Origin: Arsenophonus sp031446105
GTDB lineage: Bacteria > Pseudomonadota > Gammaproteobacteria > Enterobacterales > Enterobacteriaceae
DNA length: 64,000 nucleotides
Assembly: GCA_031446105.1 (NCBI GenBank)
Contig: CP132907.1
Span: 806,001-870,000, forward strand
Reading direction: 5' to 3'
Shown in pieces: positions 26,848-36,739 of this stretch. Position numbers and translations under genes: made by a program. Within the stretch, counting starts at the first letter, position 1, and every line of letters starts with the position of its first letter. Below the pieces are notes generated by a model that worked only from the letters and a program-made list of their open reading frames with translations, was not told the origin of the DNA and ran no database searches.

Positions 26848-29063
26848 AAATGATTTTAAAAAAAACTTAGATATTTTTAATGATTTTTTAAACATAATTA
26901 CATTTAATTCTGTATTTTTATCTATTTCATTTTTAGATTATTAATTATTAATAATTTTTTATTTATAAGAAAAATATTTTTTTATTAAATTTTTTGTCAC
27001 TTTGATCATATACTATATTAAGGCATTTATTCTAAAGATTTTTGATAATTCATAATGTTTTTTTTATTTTTTGCTTATTCTATATTTTATGAATAAAAAT
27101 AGTATTATTATACTCTATTTTATTTAGATAAATACTAATTAAACTTTTTTATTTAAATAAGTTAATTTTACATAATGTTTAGAAAAAAATAATATTATCG
27201 TTTTAATGTGATTGAGTAAATATTTTAAATATTTTAATGCCAATAAAAAAAGACAACAATATTTTAATCTATAAAAACTAATTTTATTTATTGTAATACT
27301 AACTTTTTTGTGTTGTAATTTTAATTATATTAATTTTTTTATTATTTTTAGCATAAAATTTGAGTGATTAACATAATTTTTAAGATTATCTAAAGATCAG
27401 ATATATGTAAATATCCTATCAATTATAAAAATGATAGTTTTTTAAAAAAATATTATAATTAATAAAGTAAAAAATATAATTAATATTTTTTAAAAAATAT
27501 AAGCACTTTTAATATTTATACTAAAATTGGTATTAATTAATAATTTTTTATTATAAATATTTTATATTTAATAAATAATTGATTTATTGTTTGTTCATTA
27601 ATTCAATAAATATCTTTTAAGATTTCTATTTTATTTTTTTTGATAGAATTTTTATCATTATAATTTAATTTTTTATTTCGTTCTGTTAAATTATTCAATA
27701 CATCTAATTTTTTTTAAAAGCTTCTGTACTATTTTTTAAAGTTTTTAAATATGCTAAGTAAATAAAATAATTTATTATAAATTTTTTAATATTTTTAATT
27801 AGACAGTTAATTAATTTTTAGTGTTAATGAATTTTTTTTGATATAAAAAATTGCTAATTTTTTATTTTTAATTAAAAATTAATATTTTGTTTATTAATTA
27901 TTTTAATTGGATTATCTTAATATATAAAGATTTTTAAATTTAATATGTGATAATAACGATGTAATTATTAAACTTTCTTTAGATAAAGTATTCTTACAGG
28001 TTGAGTATGTTCTAATTTTGTATCTATGAAATTGTTGTTATTATTTTTATTAATAAAGCATCCTGAATTTATATTTAAATTTTTATAATCATAGTAAATA
28101 TTTTTTTTTTGAAATTATATATACTTTATCATGTTCTTTTCTTCTAAAGAAGAAGTATTAATCACTGTTTTTAATATAAAAAATTATATGACATTTTTTA
28201 ATATTTTTTATAGTATTATTACTTTTTGTTTATTTATATAGAAATTGATTTACCTAATTTTTTTTGTTTTTAAATAATTCTTTTTATTATAAATTGTTAT
28301 TTTTATTTGCTGAGATTCTTTTTCTAGATATAAAATGAGTTTTTTTAATATAATTATAAAGAAAATATGCCATTTTTTTCATTTTTTAATAAAAAATAAT
28401 TTATAAATATTGTTTTTTAATAAAATATTAAAATTTTAGGATATTGTTCTTTATTTAAGGATATTTTTTATATAATTGAAGCATGAATTGCTAATTTATT
28501 TTTTTAATTTAATGATAATATTCTTTTTTATTTTTTTTAATAAAAATGCATTAAATTTTATTTTTTTGTTTTTTTATTATAAAAAATAATATTTTTAAAA
28601 ATTATATACATGCATTAATATTTTGTATTTATAATATTTTTTATTAAATTCTAGTAATTTATTGCAGAAAAAAAACTATTGATATTAAAATATTAATAAG
28701 AATATATTTGATAAATTTTGTATAAAAAATATAAAAAAGTATATATTTTTTTTACTATATATATCTTGATATATTAAATTAATGTATTAAAAAAATATTT
28801 TTCATTATAGATATTTATTTATTAATATTCAACTTTTTATTAATAAAATAGTAAAAAAGTAATGTTTATGTTTTATTATTTTTTAAATTTAGTTGCAGAC
28901 ATGTATTTTAATACTTTAATTTTTTAAAAAAATTATCGGAAAAATATTTTTTAATAACGTTTTATATGTTTTTTTGATGGCTTTATTTTTTAATTATTAA
29001 AAATAGAAATTTGTTTTTGAAATTTTTTATTTGTTATTTATAAAAAATAAAAAAAATATAATT
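26848..29063. other. 2.2-kb gene desert with possible eroded gene
   Basis: Longest gene-free stretch in the window. rpoS would be expected after nlpD by synteny, but only a few unconvincing residues around 27225-27290 recall it. On the minus strand, short open pieces with ordinary residue composition follow each other between about 28340 and 27600. One ends in HTQPVRILYL (about 28060-27960); a second begins LDVLNNLTERNKKLNYN (about 27720-27610). Stops and frameshifts break them up. This looks like a decayed minus-strand gene that I cannot identify. Confidence 0.45.
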
Positions 29064-29606
29064 TTATATAAAATTTTTTAACTCTATAATAGAAAACGTG
29101 CCATTAACAATTAATATATATAATATCGCCCAAAATGCAGAAGATAAGAAAAAAATTATGCATACTTTTGTTTTTTTCATTAATAACATTCCTGCAGCTA
29201 ATGGCATTATATATCTTAAAATAGCAATAAAACGTGATATTAATAATATTATTATTCCATTTTTTATTAATTTTTTATGTGATTTTTCAATAATTAATTG
29301 GTAACGATTTATTTTTTTTGTAAACAATTTCTTTTGAGTGATTTGATAACCTATATAATAGGAAATCATGGAACCTGTGGTTCCCCCTAAAGTAATTGCT
29401 AACCAAATTAAAGTGATATTTAGAGTTTGAAGACTCATGCTAATAATAATTAGTAACATAATAGATGCAGGAGGTAAAAAAGAAGATAAGATAACGGTAG
29501 ATTTACTCATAGATATAATAAACAAAATAATAAATAATATTATCGGATGTAAATTATTCTTTAGAAAAAACATGTTTATATATGATATATAATCATTGAT
29601 TTTCAT
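29064..29606 (-). CDS. DedA-family membrane protein, short
   Basis: Predicted inner-membrane protein of 180 residues. DedA proteins (E. coli YqjA, YghB, DedA, YohD; about 190-220 residues) are linked to undecaprenyl-phosphate recycling and membrane homeostasis. The family pattern is visible as FLPPASIMLL (re-entrant loop) and SRFIAILRYIMPLAAGM, which holds the conserved Arg-Phe, Arg and Pro...Ala-Gly positions. The N-terminus and last membrane helix are shorter than usual, and the acidic residues expected near the start are not obvious. It may be a minimal or decaying copy. Its orthologue among the E. coli paralogues cannot be decided. Confidence 0.75.
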   Translation of the reverse strand: MKINDYISYINMFFLKNNLHPIILFIILFIISMSKSTVILSSFLPPASIMLLIIISMSLQTLNITLIWLAITLGGTTGSMISYYIGYQITQKKLFTKKINRYQLIIEKSHKKLIKNGIIILLISRFIAILRYIMPLAAGMLLMKKTKVCIIFFLSSAFWAILYILIVNGTFSIIELKNFI

Positions 29607-30259
29607 AGGTTTTTTCTCGTAACTAATTTTTATTAAAATATAAAATTACTTTTTTTTATGTTGTTAAAAAAAATAGATATTTGTGCTGATATGAATAAAA
29701 AATATTAATTAATAAAAAAATAAAATTAAATATTTATTGTTTAATTTTTAAATAAACTATTAAATTTTATCACATGATATTTTTATATTTAATATTAAAG
29801 TCATTATATTTGATAATAAAATATCTATATTTTTGTTTTGAAATATATAATTTATTTTTAAATTTCTGTAAATAGAAATATTTCAGTGTATATTAAGTCC
29901 TTTACAAGTAATAATATTTTAATTTTTTATTATTATAACTCATGATGTTATTTAAAAAAAATAATATGTGTTAGATATTTTTTGTAATAATTATTTATTA
30001 TTTAAAAAAAATATTCAATGAAATTATAAAAGATATTTTTTATAAAAAATAATTAAAATTTATGCCAATCAATTTTTTAAAAAAATATATTGAATATTGA
30101 TTCATTATTTTTTTACTTTTTAAGTAAATAAAAATATTTATATTATGAATTATATATATTTTTATATTAAAAAAATATATTTGTTTATTTGGTAAAGTTT
30201 TTTTTAATTTATTATTTTTTATTTTTTAAAACTGTAATTTGTCTTTCTAAAAAAATATT
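29607..30259. other. A/T-rich spacer dedA-tRNA-Ile2
   Basis: About 0.65 kb, A/T-rich, no gene or RNA recognised. Upstream of dedA on the minus strand a purine-rich ribosome binding site (gagaaaaa) is visible at about 29612-29620. Confidence 0.65.
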
Positions 30260-30334
30260 TGGCCCCTGCTGGATTTGAACCAGCGACCAAGCGATTATGA
30301 GTCGCCTGCTCTTAACCCACTGAGCTAAGGGGCC
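30260..30334 (-). tRNA. ileX: tRNA-Ile2 (anticodon CAT, lysidine type), no encoded CCA
   Basis: Full cloverleaf on the minus strand: acceptor GGCCCCT pairs with the 3' AGGGGCC, the anticodon CAT is at 30297-30299, and the T arm reads CTGGTTCAAATCCAG. The sequence matches E. coli ileX rather than elongator tRNA-Met, so the C34 is presumably modified to lysidine by TilS to read AUA. The D loop is about 2 nt longer than in E. coli. The 3' end lacks genomic CCA, which must be added by Cca (37 kb). The position downstream of rpoD is the same as in E. coli. Confidence 0.93.
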
Positions 30335-30606
30335 ATAAAAAAAAATTATATATTCTAATTTATTTTAAATTAAGATATTTTTTATTTTCATAAAAAAGAA
30401 AATATTAAATTTTTAATTATATAGTAAATACGTAGATTTATGTGAATATAATATAAATGTTATAAAAGTAAAAAAATTAAGATAAAATTATTATAATTTT
30501 TTAGTATTATTTTTTATAAAAAACCATCTACAGTTTATAAAAATAACATATGTAGTTAAGAGTTTACAATAGGTTTTTTAAAAATTTTTGTGTTTTTATT
30601 AAAAAA

Positions 30607-32460
30607 TTACTCATCTAAAAAACTACGTAGTATTTCTGAACGACTTGGATGTCTAAGTTTACGTAAAGCTTTTGCTTCAATTTGTCGAATTCTTTCTCTT
30701 GTTACATCAAATTGTTTACCAACTTCCTCTAAAGTATGATCGGTATTCATGTCAATACCAAAACGCATACGCAATACTTTTGCTTCACGTGTTGTTAATC
30801 CTGCAAGAACTGTATATGTAGCTGAACGTAAGCTATCTGACGTAGCAGAATCTAGTGGTAATTCTAATGCAGTATCTTCAATAAAATCACCTAAATGCGA
30901 ATCTTCATCATCTCCAATAGGTGTTTCCATTGAAATAGGTTCTTTAGAAATTTTCAATACTTTTCTTATTTTATCTTCAGGTATTAGCATTCTTTCTGAT
31001 AATTCTTCAGGGGAAGGTTCACGTCCAATTTCTTGTAATATTTGTCGAGAAATTCTATTTAATTTATTAATTGTTTCAATCATGTGTACTGGGATACGAA
31101 TAGTACGTGCTTGATCAGCTATTGAACGAGTAATTGCTTGTCTAATCCACCAAGTGGCATAAGTAGAAAATTTATAGCCACGACGATATTCAAATTTATC
31201 AACTGCTTTCATTAATCCAATATTTCCTTCTTGAATAAGGTCTAAAAACTGCAATCCTCTATTTGTATATTTTTTAGCTATAGATATTACTAAACGTAAG
31301 TTTGCTTCCACCATTTCTTTTTTAGCACGTTTGGCTTTAGCTTCACCAATAGACATACGACGATTGATATTTTTTATTTGCTCAATAGTTAAACCAGTTT
31401 CAATTTCTATTTTTTCTAATTTTTTTAAAGATCGTTGTATGTCTCCTTCAATATTAACTAATTTTTCAGACCAATTTTTATTTATTTTTTTTGCTTTAAG
31501 TAACCATTTTGTATTAGTTTCATTACCAGAAAATAGAATAACAAAATTTTTTTTTGGTATTTTGCATTCTTCAACACATAATTTCATTATAATGCGTTCT
31601 TGAAAACGTATACGTTCCATCATTTGACGAATGTTATTTACTAAATAATCAAATTGTTTTTGTACTAAACGAAATTGTTTAAAAATTTCTGACAATGCTG
31701 AGATTTCTGATATTGAAGTTCTGCAATTACGGCCATTTTTTTTTATTGTAAGATCTACATTTTCGTATTGTGTACGTAATTCTAAAAATTTTTGTTTAGC
31801 AAATTCTGGATCAATATTATTTTCGTCGTTCTCATTATTTTCGTCGTTATGAGTATTTTCTTCTTTTTCATCTTCTTCATCATTTAGATTTTCTTCTAAT
31901 AATAGTGAACCGATATTAGTTATAGTTTTTTCTATTTGTTCTTCAAGATTTTGGTCAATAAAACCGGTAATGATATCAGATAAGCGAATTTCACATTTTT
32001 CAACACGTTTATATTGCTCTAATAAGTAAGCTATAGATTCCGGGTATTCAGCAACAGCACATTGTACTTCGTTAATGCCATCTTCAATACGTTTAGCAAT
32101 ATCAATTTCTCCTTCTCTAGTTAATAATTCTACCGTGCCCATTTCACGCATGTACATCCTTACTGGATCTGTTGTACGTCCTATTTCATTTTCGACATTT
32201 GATAATACTTGAGCGGCAGCTTCAGCAGCATCGTCGTCAGTATCTGCAGTGTTTTCAGCTAAAATAAGATCATCAGCATCTGGTGCTTCTTCCATGACTT
32301 GAATGCCCATATCATTAATCATTTGGACAATATCTTCTATTTGGTCTGAATCTACAATTTCTTCTGGAAGATGGTCGTTGACTTCGGAATAAGTCAAATA
32401 TCCCTGTTCTTTTCCTTTATTTACTAATAATTTAAGTTGTGATTGCGGGTTTTGCTCCAT
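30607..32460 (-). CDS. rpoD: RNA polymerase sigma-70 factor
   Basis: Housekeeping sigma factor, 617 residues (E. coli 613). Region 1.1 (1-80), region 1.2 (DPVRMYMREMGTVELL), an acidic non-conserved region with an E/D/N-rich stretch (about 195-220), region 2 (ANLRLVISIAKKYTNRGL, YATWWIRQAITRSI), region 3, and region 4.2 helix-turn-helix (EEVGKQFDVTRERIRQIEAKALRKLRHP) are complete. -10 and -35 recognition residues look unchanged. Third gene of the rpsU-dnaG-rpoD operon. No alternative sigma factor is in the window, and rpoS is missing from its usual place. Confidence 0.98.
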   Translation of the reverse strand: MEQNPQSQLKLLVNKGKEQGYLTYSEVNDHLPEEIVDSDQIEDIVQMINDMGIQVMEEAPDADDLILAENTADTDDDAAEAAAQVLSNVENEIGRTTDPVRMYMREMGTVELLTREGEIDIAKRIEDGINEVQCAVAEYPESIAYLLEQYKRVEKCEIRLSDIITGFIDQNLEEQIEKTITNIGSLLLEENLNDEEDEKEENTHNDENNENDENNIDPEFAKQKFLELRTQYENVDLTIKKNGRNCRTSISEISALSEIFKQFRLVQKQFDYLVNNIRQMMERIRFQERIIMKLCVEECKIPKKNFVILFSGNETNTKWLLKAKKINKNWSEKLVNIEGDIQRSLKKLEKIEIETGLTIEQIKNINRRMSIGEAKAKRAKKEMVEANLRLVISIAKKYTNRGLQFLDLIQEGNIGLMKAVDKFEYRRGYKFSTYATWWIRQAITRSIADQARTIRIPVHMIETINKLNRISRQILQEIGREPSPEELSERMLIPEDKIRKVLKISKEPISMETPIGDDEDSHLGDFIEDTALELPLDSATSDSLRSATYTVLAGLTTREAKVLRMRFGIDMNTDHTLEEVGKQFDVTRERIRQIEAKALRKLRHPSRSEILRSFLDE

Positions 32461-32597
32461 GAGATAGTATCCACACTGCTTTATATTTTAATTGGTATTT
32501 TTATATTAGTAAAAATTACTAACAACGAAATTAAAAGGATATTTTAATATTTTTTTGTGCTATGTCCTTTATTTCATAGCAATTCATAAGTAATATA

Positions 32598-34349
32598 TTA
32601 CTTATATTTGTATAACTTATTTTTTGAAAGTGTCATGATGCATACTTTTTTACGTTCTTCATTAGTTAAACCTTTTGTGCGTGCTTTTGTGATTAGAAAT
32701 TCTAATTTTTCATCAAGAATTTTAATATATAGATTTTGCAATGCATCTTTAAATATTTTTTCTGATGTTTTATTTTGTATATCGGTCCATGTTGCAAGTT
32801 TTTCAAGTTGTTTAATAAATTTATTATTACGATAATATTCTAATAATTGACCGGTATTTATATTGTTATGAGACTTACAAAGATTAATTAGTTCTAAAAA
32901 TAGTGTTAATCCTGGTAATGTTGAATTTTTTATTACATTTATATTATTTATTAAATGAACAAAATTCGGATTTTGTATTAATAATGCAATCAGTATTCGC
33001 ATTGTTGTTATTTTTATTTTTGGTATTTGATATTGTTGTTTCGGTAATTCTTTTTTAATCATAGCAAGAATATATGTAGTATCTGGAATATTAATAAAAT
33101 AACCGAGTTTTTCTGCTAAATGTAATCTTAGAATATCACCAGGTATTTTTTTAATAAAAGATATTACAATTTTTTTAAATTCTGCTTTACCTTCATAATT
33201 CTGTAAATTTATTTTTTGTATTAATGTGTCAAATAAAAAATTTGAGAATGAATGTGCTTCAAGTATACGTTTTTCAAATTTTTTTTTGCCTTCTTTTCGT
33301 ATTAGTGAATCAGGGTCTTCGCCATACGGTAAAAAAATAAAGTTTAGTTGATAACCATCTTGTAAATAATTTATAGCTATTTCTAGTGTTCTCCATGCAG
33401 CTTTATATCCTGCTTGATCGCCATCATAACAAAAAAATATTGTATTAGTATTTCTAAATAATAACTGGATATGTTCTTTTGTTATTGTAGTACCCAATGA
33501 AGCTACAGAATATTCAATTCCAAATTGAGTTAAAGATATGACATCCATATAACCTTCTACAACTAATAGTTTAGAAAGTTTTATATTATTTTTTATCGCT
33601 TCATATAAACCATATAATTGACGATTTTTATGAAAAATTTTAGTTTCTGTTGAATTTAAATATTTTGGTAATTTATCATCTAAAATACGACCACCAAATG
33701 CAATAATACGGCCTCTATGATCTTTTATTGGAAATGTAATTCTTTCACGAAAAAGATCGTAAGTATAACCATTTTTATTAGTAATCAACATACCTGTTTC
33801 TATTATTTTTTCAGAATGATTGACATATTTTTTTAAATATTTTCTTATATTATTCCACCCATTTGGTGCAAAACCGATAGAAAATCGATTAATAATTTCA
33901 TCATTTAATCCGCGTTTTATTAAATATTGTTTTGCATAATATAGATTTGGTGTATTTAATGAATTTTTGTAAAATTGATTAATATATTCCATTAATTTAT
34001 AAATTTCTTTTCTTTTTTCTTGCTCTATTTGATATGAATTATTTTTTATTTTATATGGAATATCTAATTTATTAATAGCAGCTAATTCTTCAATACTTTC
34101 AATAAAATTAAATTTATTATAATTTATCAAAAAATCAATAGCATTACCATGTGCTCCACAGCCAAAACAATAATAAAATTGTTTATTTTTATTAACAGTA
34201 AATGAAGGTTTTTTTTCATTATGAAATGGACAAAATGCATAATGATTGTTACCTTTTTTTTTTAATTGAATTTTACTATTAATGAGATCAATTATATTAG
34301 TTTTAGCCAATAAATTATTGATGAATATATTTGGTATTTTTCGTTCCAT
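32598..34349 (-). CDS. dnaG: DNA primase
   Basis: Makes RNA primers at the replication fork, working with DnaB (39.4 kb). The 583 residues (E. coli 581) comprise the zinc-binding domain (1-100) with C-x2-H and C-x2-C ligands in CPFHNEKK and YCFGCGAHG, the TOPRIM catalytic core (about 115-420; RITFPIKDHRGRIIAFGGR, VVEGYMDVISL, FFCYDGDQAGYKAAWR) and a divergent C-terminal helicase-binding domain (about 430-583). Second gene of the macromolecular synthesis operon. Confidence 0.97.
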   Translation of the reverse strand: MERKIPNIFINNLLAKTNIIDLINSKIQLKKKGNNHYAFCPFHNEKKPSFTVNKNKQFYYCFGCGAHGNAIDFLINYNKFNFIESIEELAAINKLDIPYKIKNNSYQIEQEKRKEIYKLMEYINQFYKNSLNTPNLYYAKQYLIKRGLNDEIINRFSIGFAPNGWNNIRKYLKKYVNHSEKIIETGMLITNKNGYTYDLFRERITFPIKDHRGRIIAFGGRILDDKLPKYLNSTETKIFHKNRQLYGLYEAIKNNIKLSKLLVVEGYMDVISLTQFGIEYSVASLGTTITKEHIQLLFRNTNTIFFCYDGDQAGYKAAWRTLEIAINYLQDGYQLNFIFLPYGEDPDSLIRKEGKKKFEKRILEAHSFSNFLFDTLIQKINLQNYEGKAEFKKIVISFIKKIPGDILRLHLAEKLGYFINIPDTTYILAMIKKELPKQQYQIPKIKITTMRILIALLIQNPNFVHLINNINVIKNSTLPGLTLFLELINLCKSHNNINTGQLLEYYRNNKFIKQLEKLATWTDIQNKTSEKIFKDALQNLYIKILDEKLEFLITKARTKGLTNEERKKVCIMTLSKNKLYKYK

Positions 34350-34481
34350 ATTTTTTGATAAATAAAAAAGTTTTTTATGTTCTTATAAAATATCTATTTT
34401 TACGAAAAACCATATAATATATATTTATTATATTTTTAAATGATTTTTGAAAAAACTATTTTGAGAAAAAAATGCATCAAA

Positions 34482-34697
34482 TTAATATAAACGAACACGG
34501 CGTGCATTTTCTCGTGCTATTTTTTTTGCATGACGTTTTATTGCTGATGATTTTTCACGTTTACGTACAGTAGTAGCTTTTTCATAAAATTCGCGTCGAC
34601 GTACTTCTGCTAATATTCCTGCTTTTTCACAAGAACGCTTAAATCTTCGTAATGCTACATCAAATGGTTCATTTTCTCTAACTTTAATGATTGGCAT
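34482..34697 (-). CDS. rpsU: 30S ribosomal protein S21
   Basis: S21, 71 residues, identical in length to E. coli and nearly identical in sequence (MPIIKVRENEPFDVALRRFKRSCEKAG through RENARRVRLY). Strongly basic. A ggg-aaaa ribosome binding region precedes the ATG. First gene of rpsU-dnaG-rpoD; the tsaD gene diverges from it, as in E. coli. Confidence 0.98.
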   Translation of the reverse strand: MPIIKVRENEPFDVALRRFKRSCEKAGILAEVRRREFYEKATTVRKREKSSAIKRHAKKIARENARRVRLY

Positions 34698-35018
34698 ATA
34701 TTTTTTTTCCCTTAAACAATTTATTTTTTGTATTATACTAAATTTCTAAAATAAATCTTATTTTTTTTATGATTTTATTGCAATAAAAAATATTTTGTAA
34801 AGATTGATTTTCATAAAAAATAGAAATAAAAAATAATAATAAAGATTTTTTAAGAAGAAATTCAAATAATAAGAAAAAATATTTTTTATGTATACTTTAT
34901 AATTAATAGTTATTTTATATTTTAAATTAATAGTTATTTTAAAGATAAACATTTTTTGTATTTTTTATAAAATTTGTTAGATTATATTAAAATAATAGTA
35001 AAATATGGTTAATAAAAT
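34698..35018. other. Divergent promoter region rpsU/tsaD
   Basis: About 0.32 kb between divergent operons. It must drive both the rpsU-dnaG-rpoD operon and tsaD. A/T content prevents confident box assignment. A 61-residue frame here is just low-complexity A/T and is not a gene. Confidence 0.65.
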
Positions 35019-36032
35019 ATGCGTATTTTAGGTATAGAAACATCTTGTGATGAAACTGGTATTGCAATTTATGATGATGTCTTAGGTTTGTTGGCTAATC
35101 AAGTATACAGTCAAAAAGTACATGCTGATTATGGTGGAGTAGTTCCTGAGCTTGCTTCTCGAGATCATTTGCGAAAAATAATTCCTTTAATTAAATTAGC
35201 ATTAAAAGAAGCGTCTTTAGTTGGTACTGATATTCATGGTATCGCTTATACTGCAGGTCCAGGCTTAATTAGTGCTTTATTGATAGGAGCAACCATAGGT
35301 TGTTCATTAGCATTTGCATGGGGAGTTCCTATTATACCAGTAAATCATATGGAAGGACATTTATTATCGCCAATGTTAGAAAATAATAGTCCTAAATTTC
35401 CATTTTTGGCATTGTTAGTATCTGGTGGTCATACTCAGTTAATTAATGCTATGGCTATTGGTAAATATCAATTATTAGGTGAATCAATTGATGACGCTTC
35501 CGGTGAAGCTTTTGATAAAATATCAAAATTATTGGGATTAGGTTATCCTGGTGGACCAGCACTTTCATCAATGGCTAAAAAAGGAAAGTCTGGTCGTTTT
35601 TCTTTTCCTCGTCCAATGATAAATCATCCTGGATTAAATTTTAGTTTTTCAGGCTTAAAAACTTTTGCAGCTAATACAATTCGTAATAATTTTTTAGATG
35701 AACAAACAATTGCTGATATTGCTTATGAATTTGAAAATGCGATTGTAGATATATTAATAGTAAAATCTAAACGAGCTTTAGAAGCTACTGGTTTGAATCG
35801 TTTAGTTATATCTGGTGGTGTAAGTGCGAATAATACTTTACGAATAAAAATGGCAGAATCTATAGAAAAAATTGGTGGAGAAGTTTTTTTTTCTAGCCCA
35901 AAATTTTGTACTGATAATGGTGCTATGATAGCTTTAACTGGAATGTTGCGTTTTAAAAATTCTGTAACTGATTCTATAGATATTATTGTAAAACCTCGAT
36001 GGCCGCTTACAGAATTATCTCCATTAGTTTAA
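35019..36032 (+). CDS. tsaD: tRNA threonylcarbamoyladenosine synthesis protein TsaD
   Basis: Catalytic ASKHA-fold subunit that transfers threonylcarbamoyl to A37 of ANN-decoding tRNAs. The 337 residues equal E. coli YgjD. MRILGIETSCDET (phosphate-binding), the metal-ligand pair in VNHMEGHL, LVSGGHTQL, GEAFDKISKLLGLGYPGG and the C-terminal SGGVSANNTLR and TDNGAMIA motifs are intact. It needs TsaB, TsaC and TsaE, which are not in the window. Relevant to tRNA-Ile2 and tRNA-Thr decoding. Confidence 0.98.
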   Translation: MRILGIETSCDETGIAIYDDVLGLLANQVYSQKVHADYGGVVPELASRDHLRKIIPLIKLALKEASLVGTDIHGIAYTAGPGLISALLIGATIGCSLAFAWGVPIIPVNHMEGHLLSPMLENNSPKFPFLALLVSGGHTQLINAMAIGKYQLLGESIDDASGEAFDKISKLLGLGYPGGPALSSMAKKGKSGRFSFPRPMINHPGLNFSFSGLKTFAANTIRNNFLDEQTIADIAYEFENAIVDILIVKSKRALEATGLNRLVISGGVSANNTLRIKMAESIEKIGGEVFFSSPKFCTDNGAMIALTGMLRFKNSVTDSIDIIVKPRWPLTELSPLV

Positions 36033-36366
36033 AAAAATATTTAAATGTATTTTATATTTATTTGAAATATAAATGCTTTTTTGTATTTTTTATTTTTTTA
36101 TTTTATAATATTATAGACTAAAAATTATTAAAAATATGATCATATATTTAATTTTAAAAATTCTAATTTATATAAACAAAATATTGTTTTTTATATTTTT
36201 ATTTAATTAAAATTATAAAAAAATTTTAAATATAATAATAAAAAATATTTTTTTAATAATTAATTTATTAAATTATATATTTTCATTATATAATAAATAC
36301 TAATTTTTATATTATTTTTTATAATAAATTTTATAATTTTTAAGATGAAAAGATGAGAAATAAATA
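36033..36366. other. A/T-rich spacer tsaD-folB (plsY absent)
   Basis: About 0.33 kb. In E. coli plsY (ygiH) lies between tsaD and folB; no trace is visible. Confidence 0.65.
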
Positions 36367-36717
36367 ATGGATATTATATTTATTAAAAAATTACAAGTAT
36401 TTACAACAATTGGTGTTTATGATTGGGAACAAACTATTAAACAAAAATTATTAATAGATATTAAAATTGGGTATGACAATAATTTTTTTAGTAAAAGTGA
36501 TAATAAAAAATATTTTTTAGATTATGCCGAAATTTCTCAAATAGTTGTTAAAAATATAGAAAAAAAACAATTTAAACTTATTGAAAATGTTGCAGAAAAC
36601 ATTGCCGATATCCTTTTAAATAAATTTGATATTTATTGGGTTTGTATTAAAGTAGTAAAATCAAATGCAATACCAAAAGCCAAAAAAGTTGGAGTAATTA
36701 TTCAACGTAAAAAATAA
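36367..36717 (+). CDS. folB: Dihydroneopterin aldolase
   Basis: Converts dihydroneopterin to 6-hydroxymethyl-dihydropterin in folate synthesis. The 116 residues (E. coli 122) contain the active-site glutamate E21 in TTIGVYDWEQ and lysine K98 near the C-terminus (VVKSNAIPKAKKVGVII). The FELIENVAE-type segment (FKLIENVAENIAD) is present. With folE it shows that the folate route is at least partly kept. In E. coli uppP (bacA) follows; here folB runs tail to tail into cca with 22 bp between. Confidence 0.95.
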   Translation: MDIIFIKKLQVFTTIGVYDWEQTIKQKLLIDIKIGYDNNFFSKSDNKKYFLDYAEISQIVVKNIEKKQFKLIENVAENIADILLNKFDIYWVCIKVVKSNAIPKAKKVGVIIQRKK

Positions 36718-36739
36718 ATATATTATATAGTAATTTTAC

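Noticed and set aside
27200..27300. Possible rpoS remnant after nlpD
   Set aside because: Synteny predicts rpoS here and a few residues (FNAN...) recall sigma region 4, but the match is too short and A/T-biased to claim.
31800..31880. Short repeats inside rpoD (acidic D/E/N-rich segment)
   Set aside because: They encode the poorly conserved acidic region of sigma-70, where composition varies widely; not an independent element.
34767..34952. 61-codon minus-strand frame between rpsU and tsaD
   Set aside because: Pure A/T-derived F/Y/K/I/L string in a promoter spacer; expected by chance at this composition.
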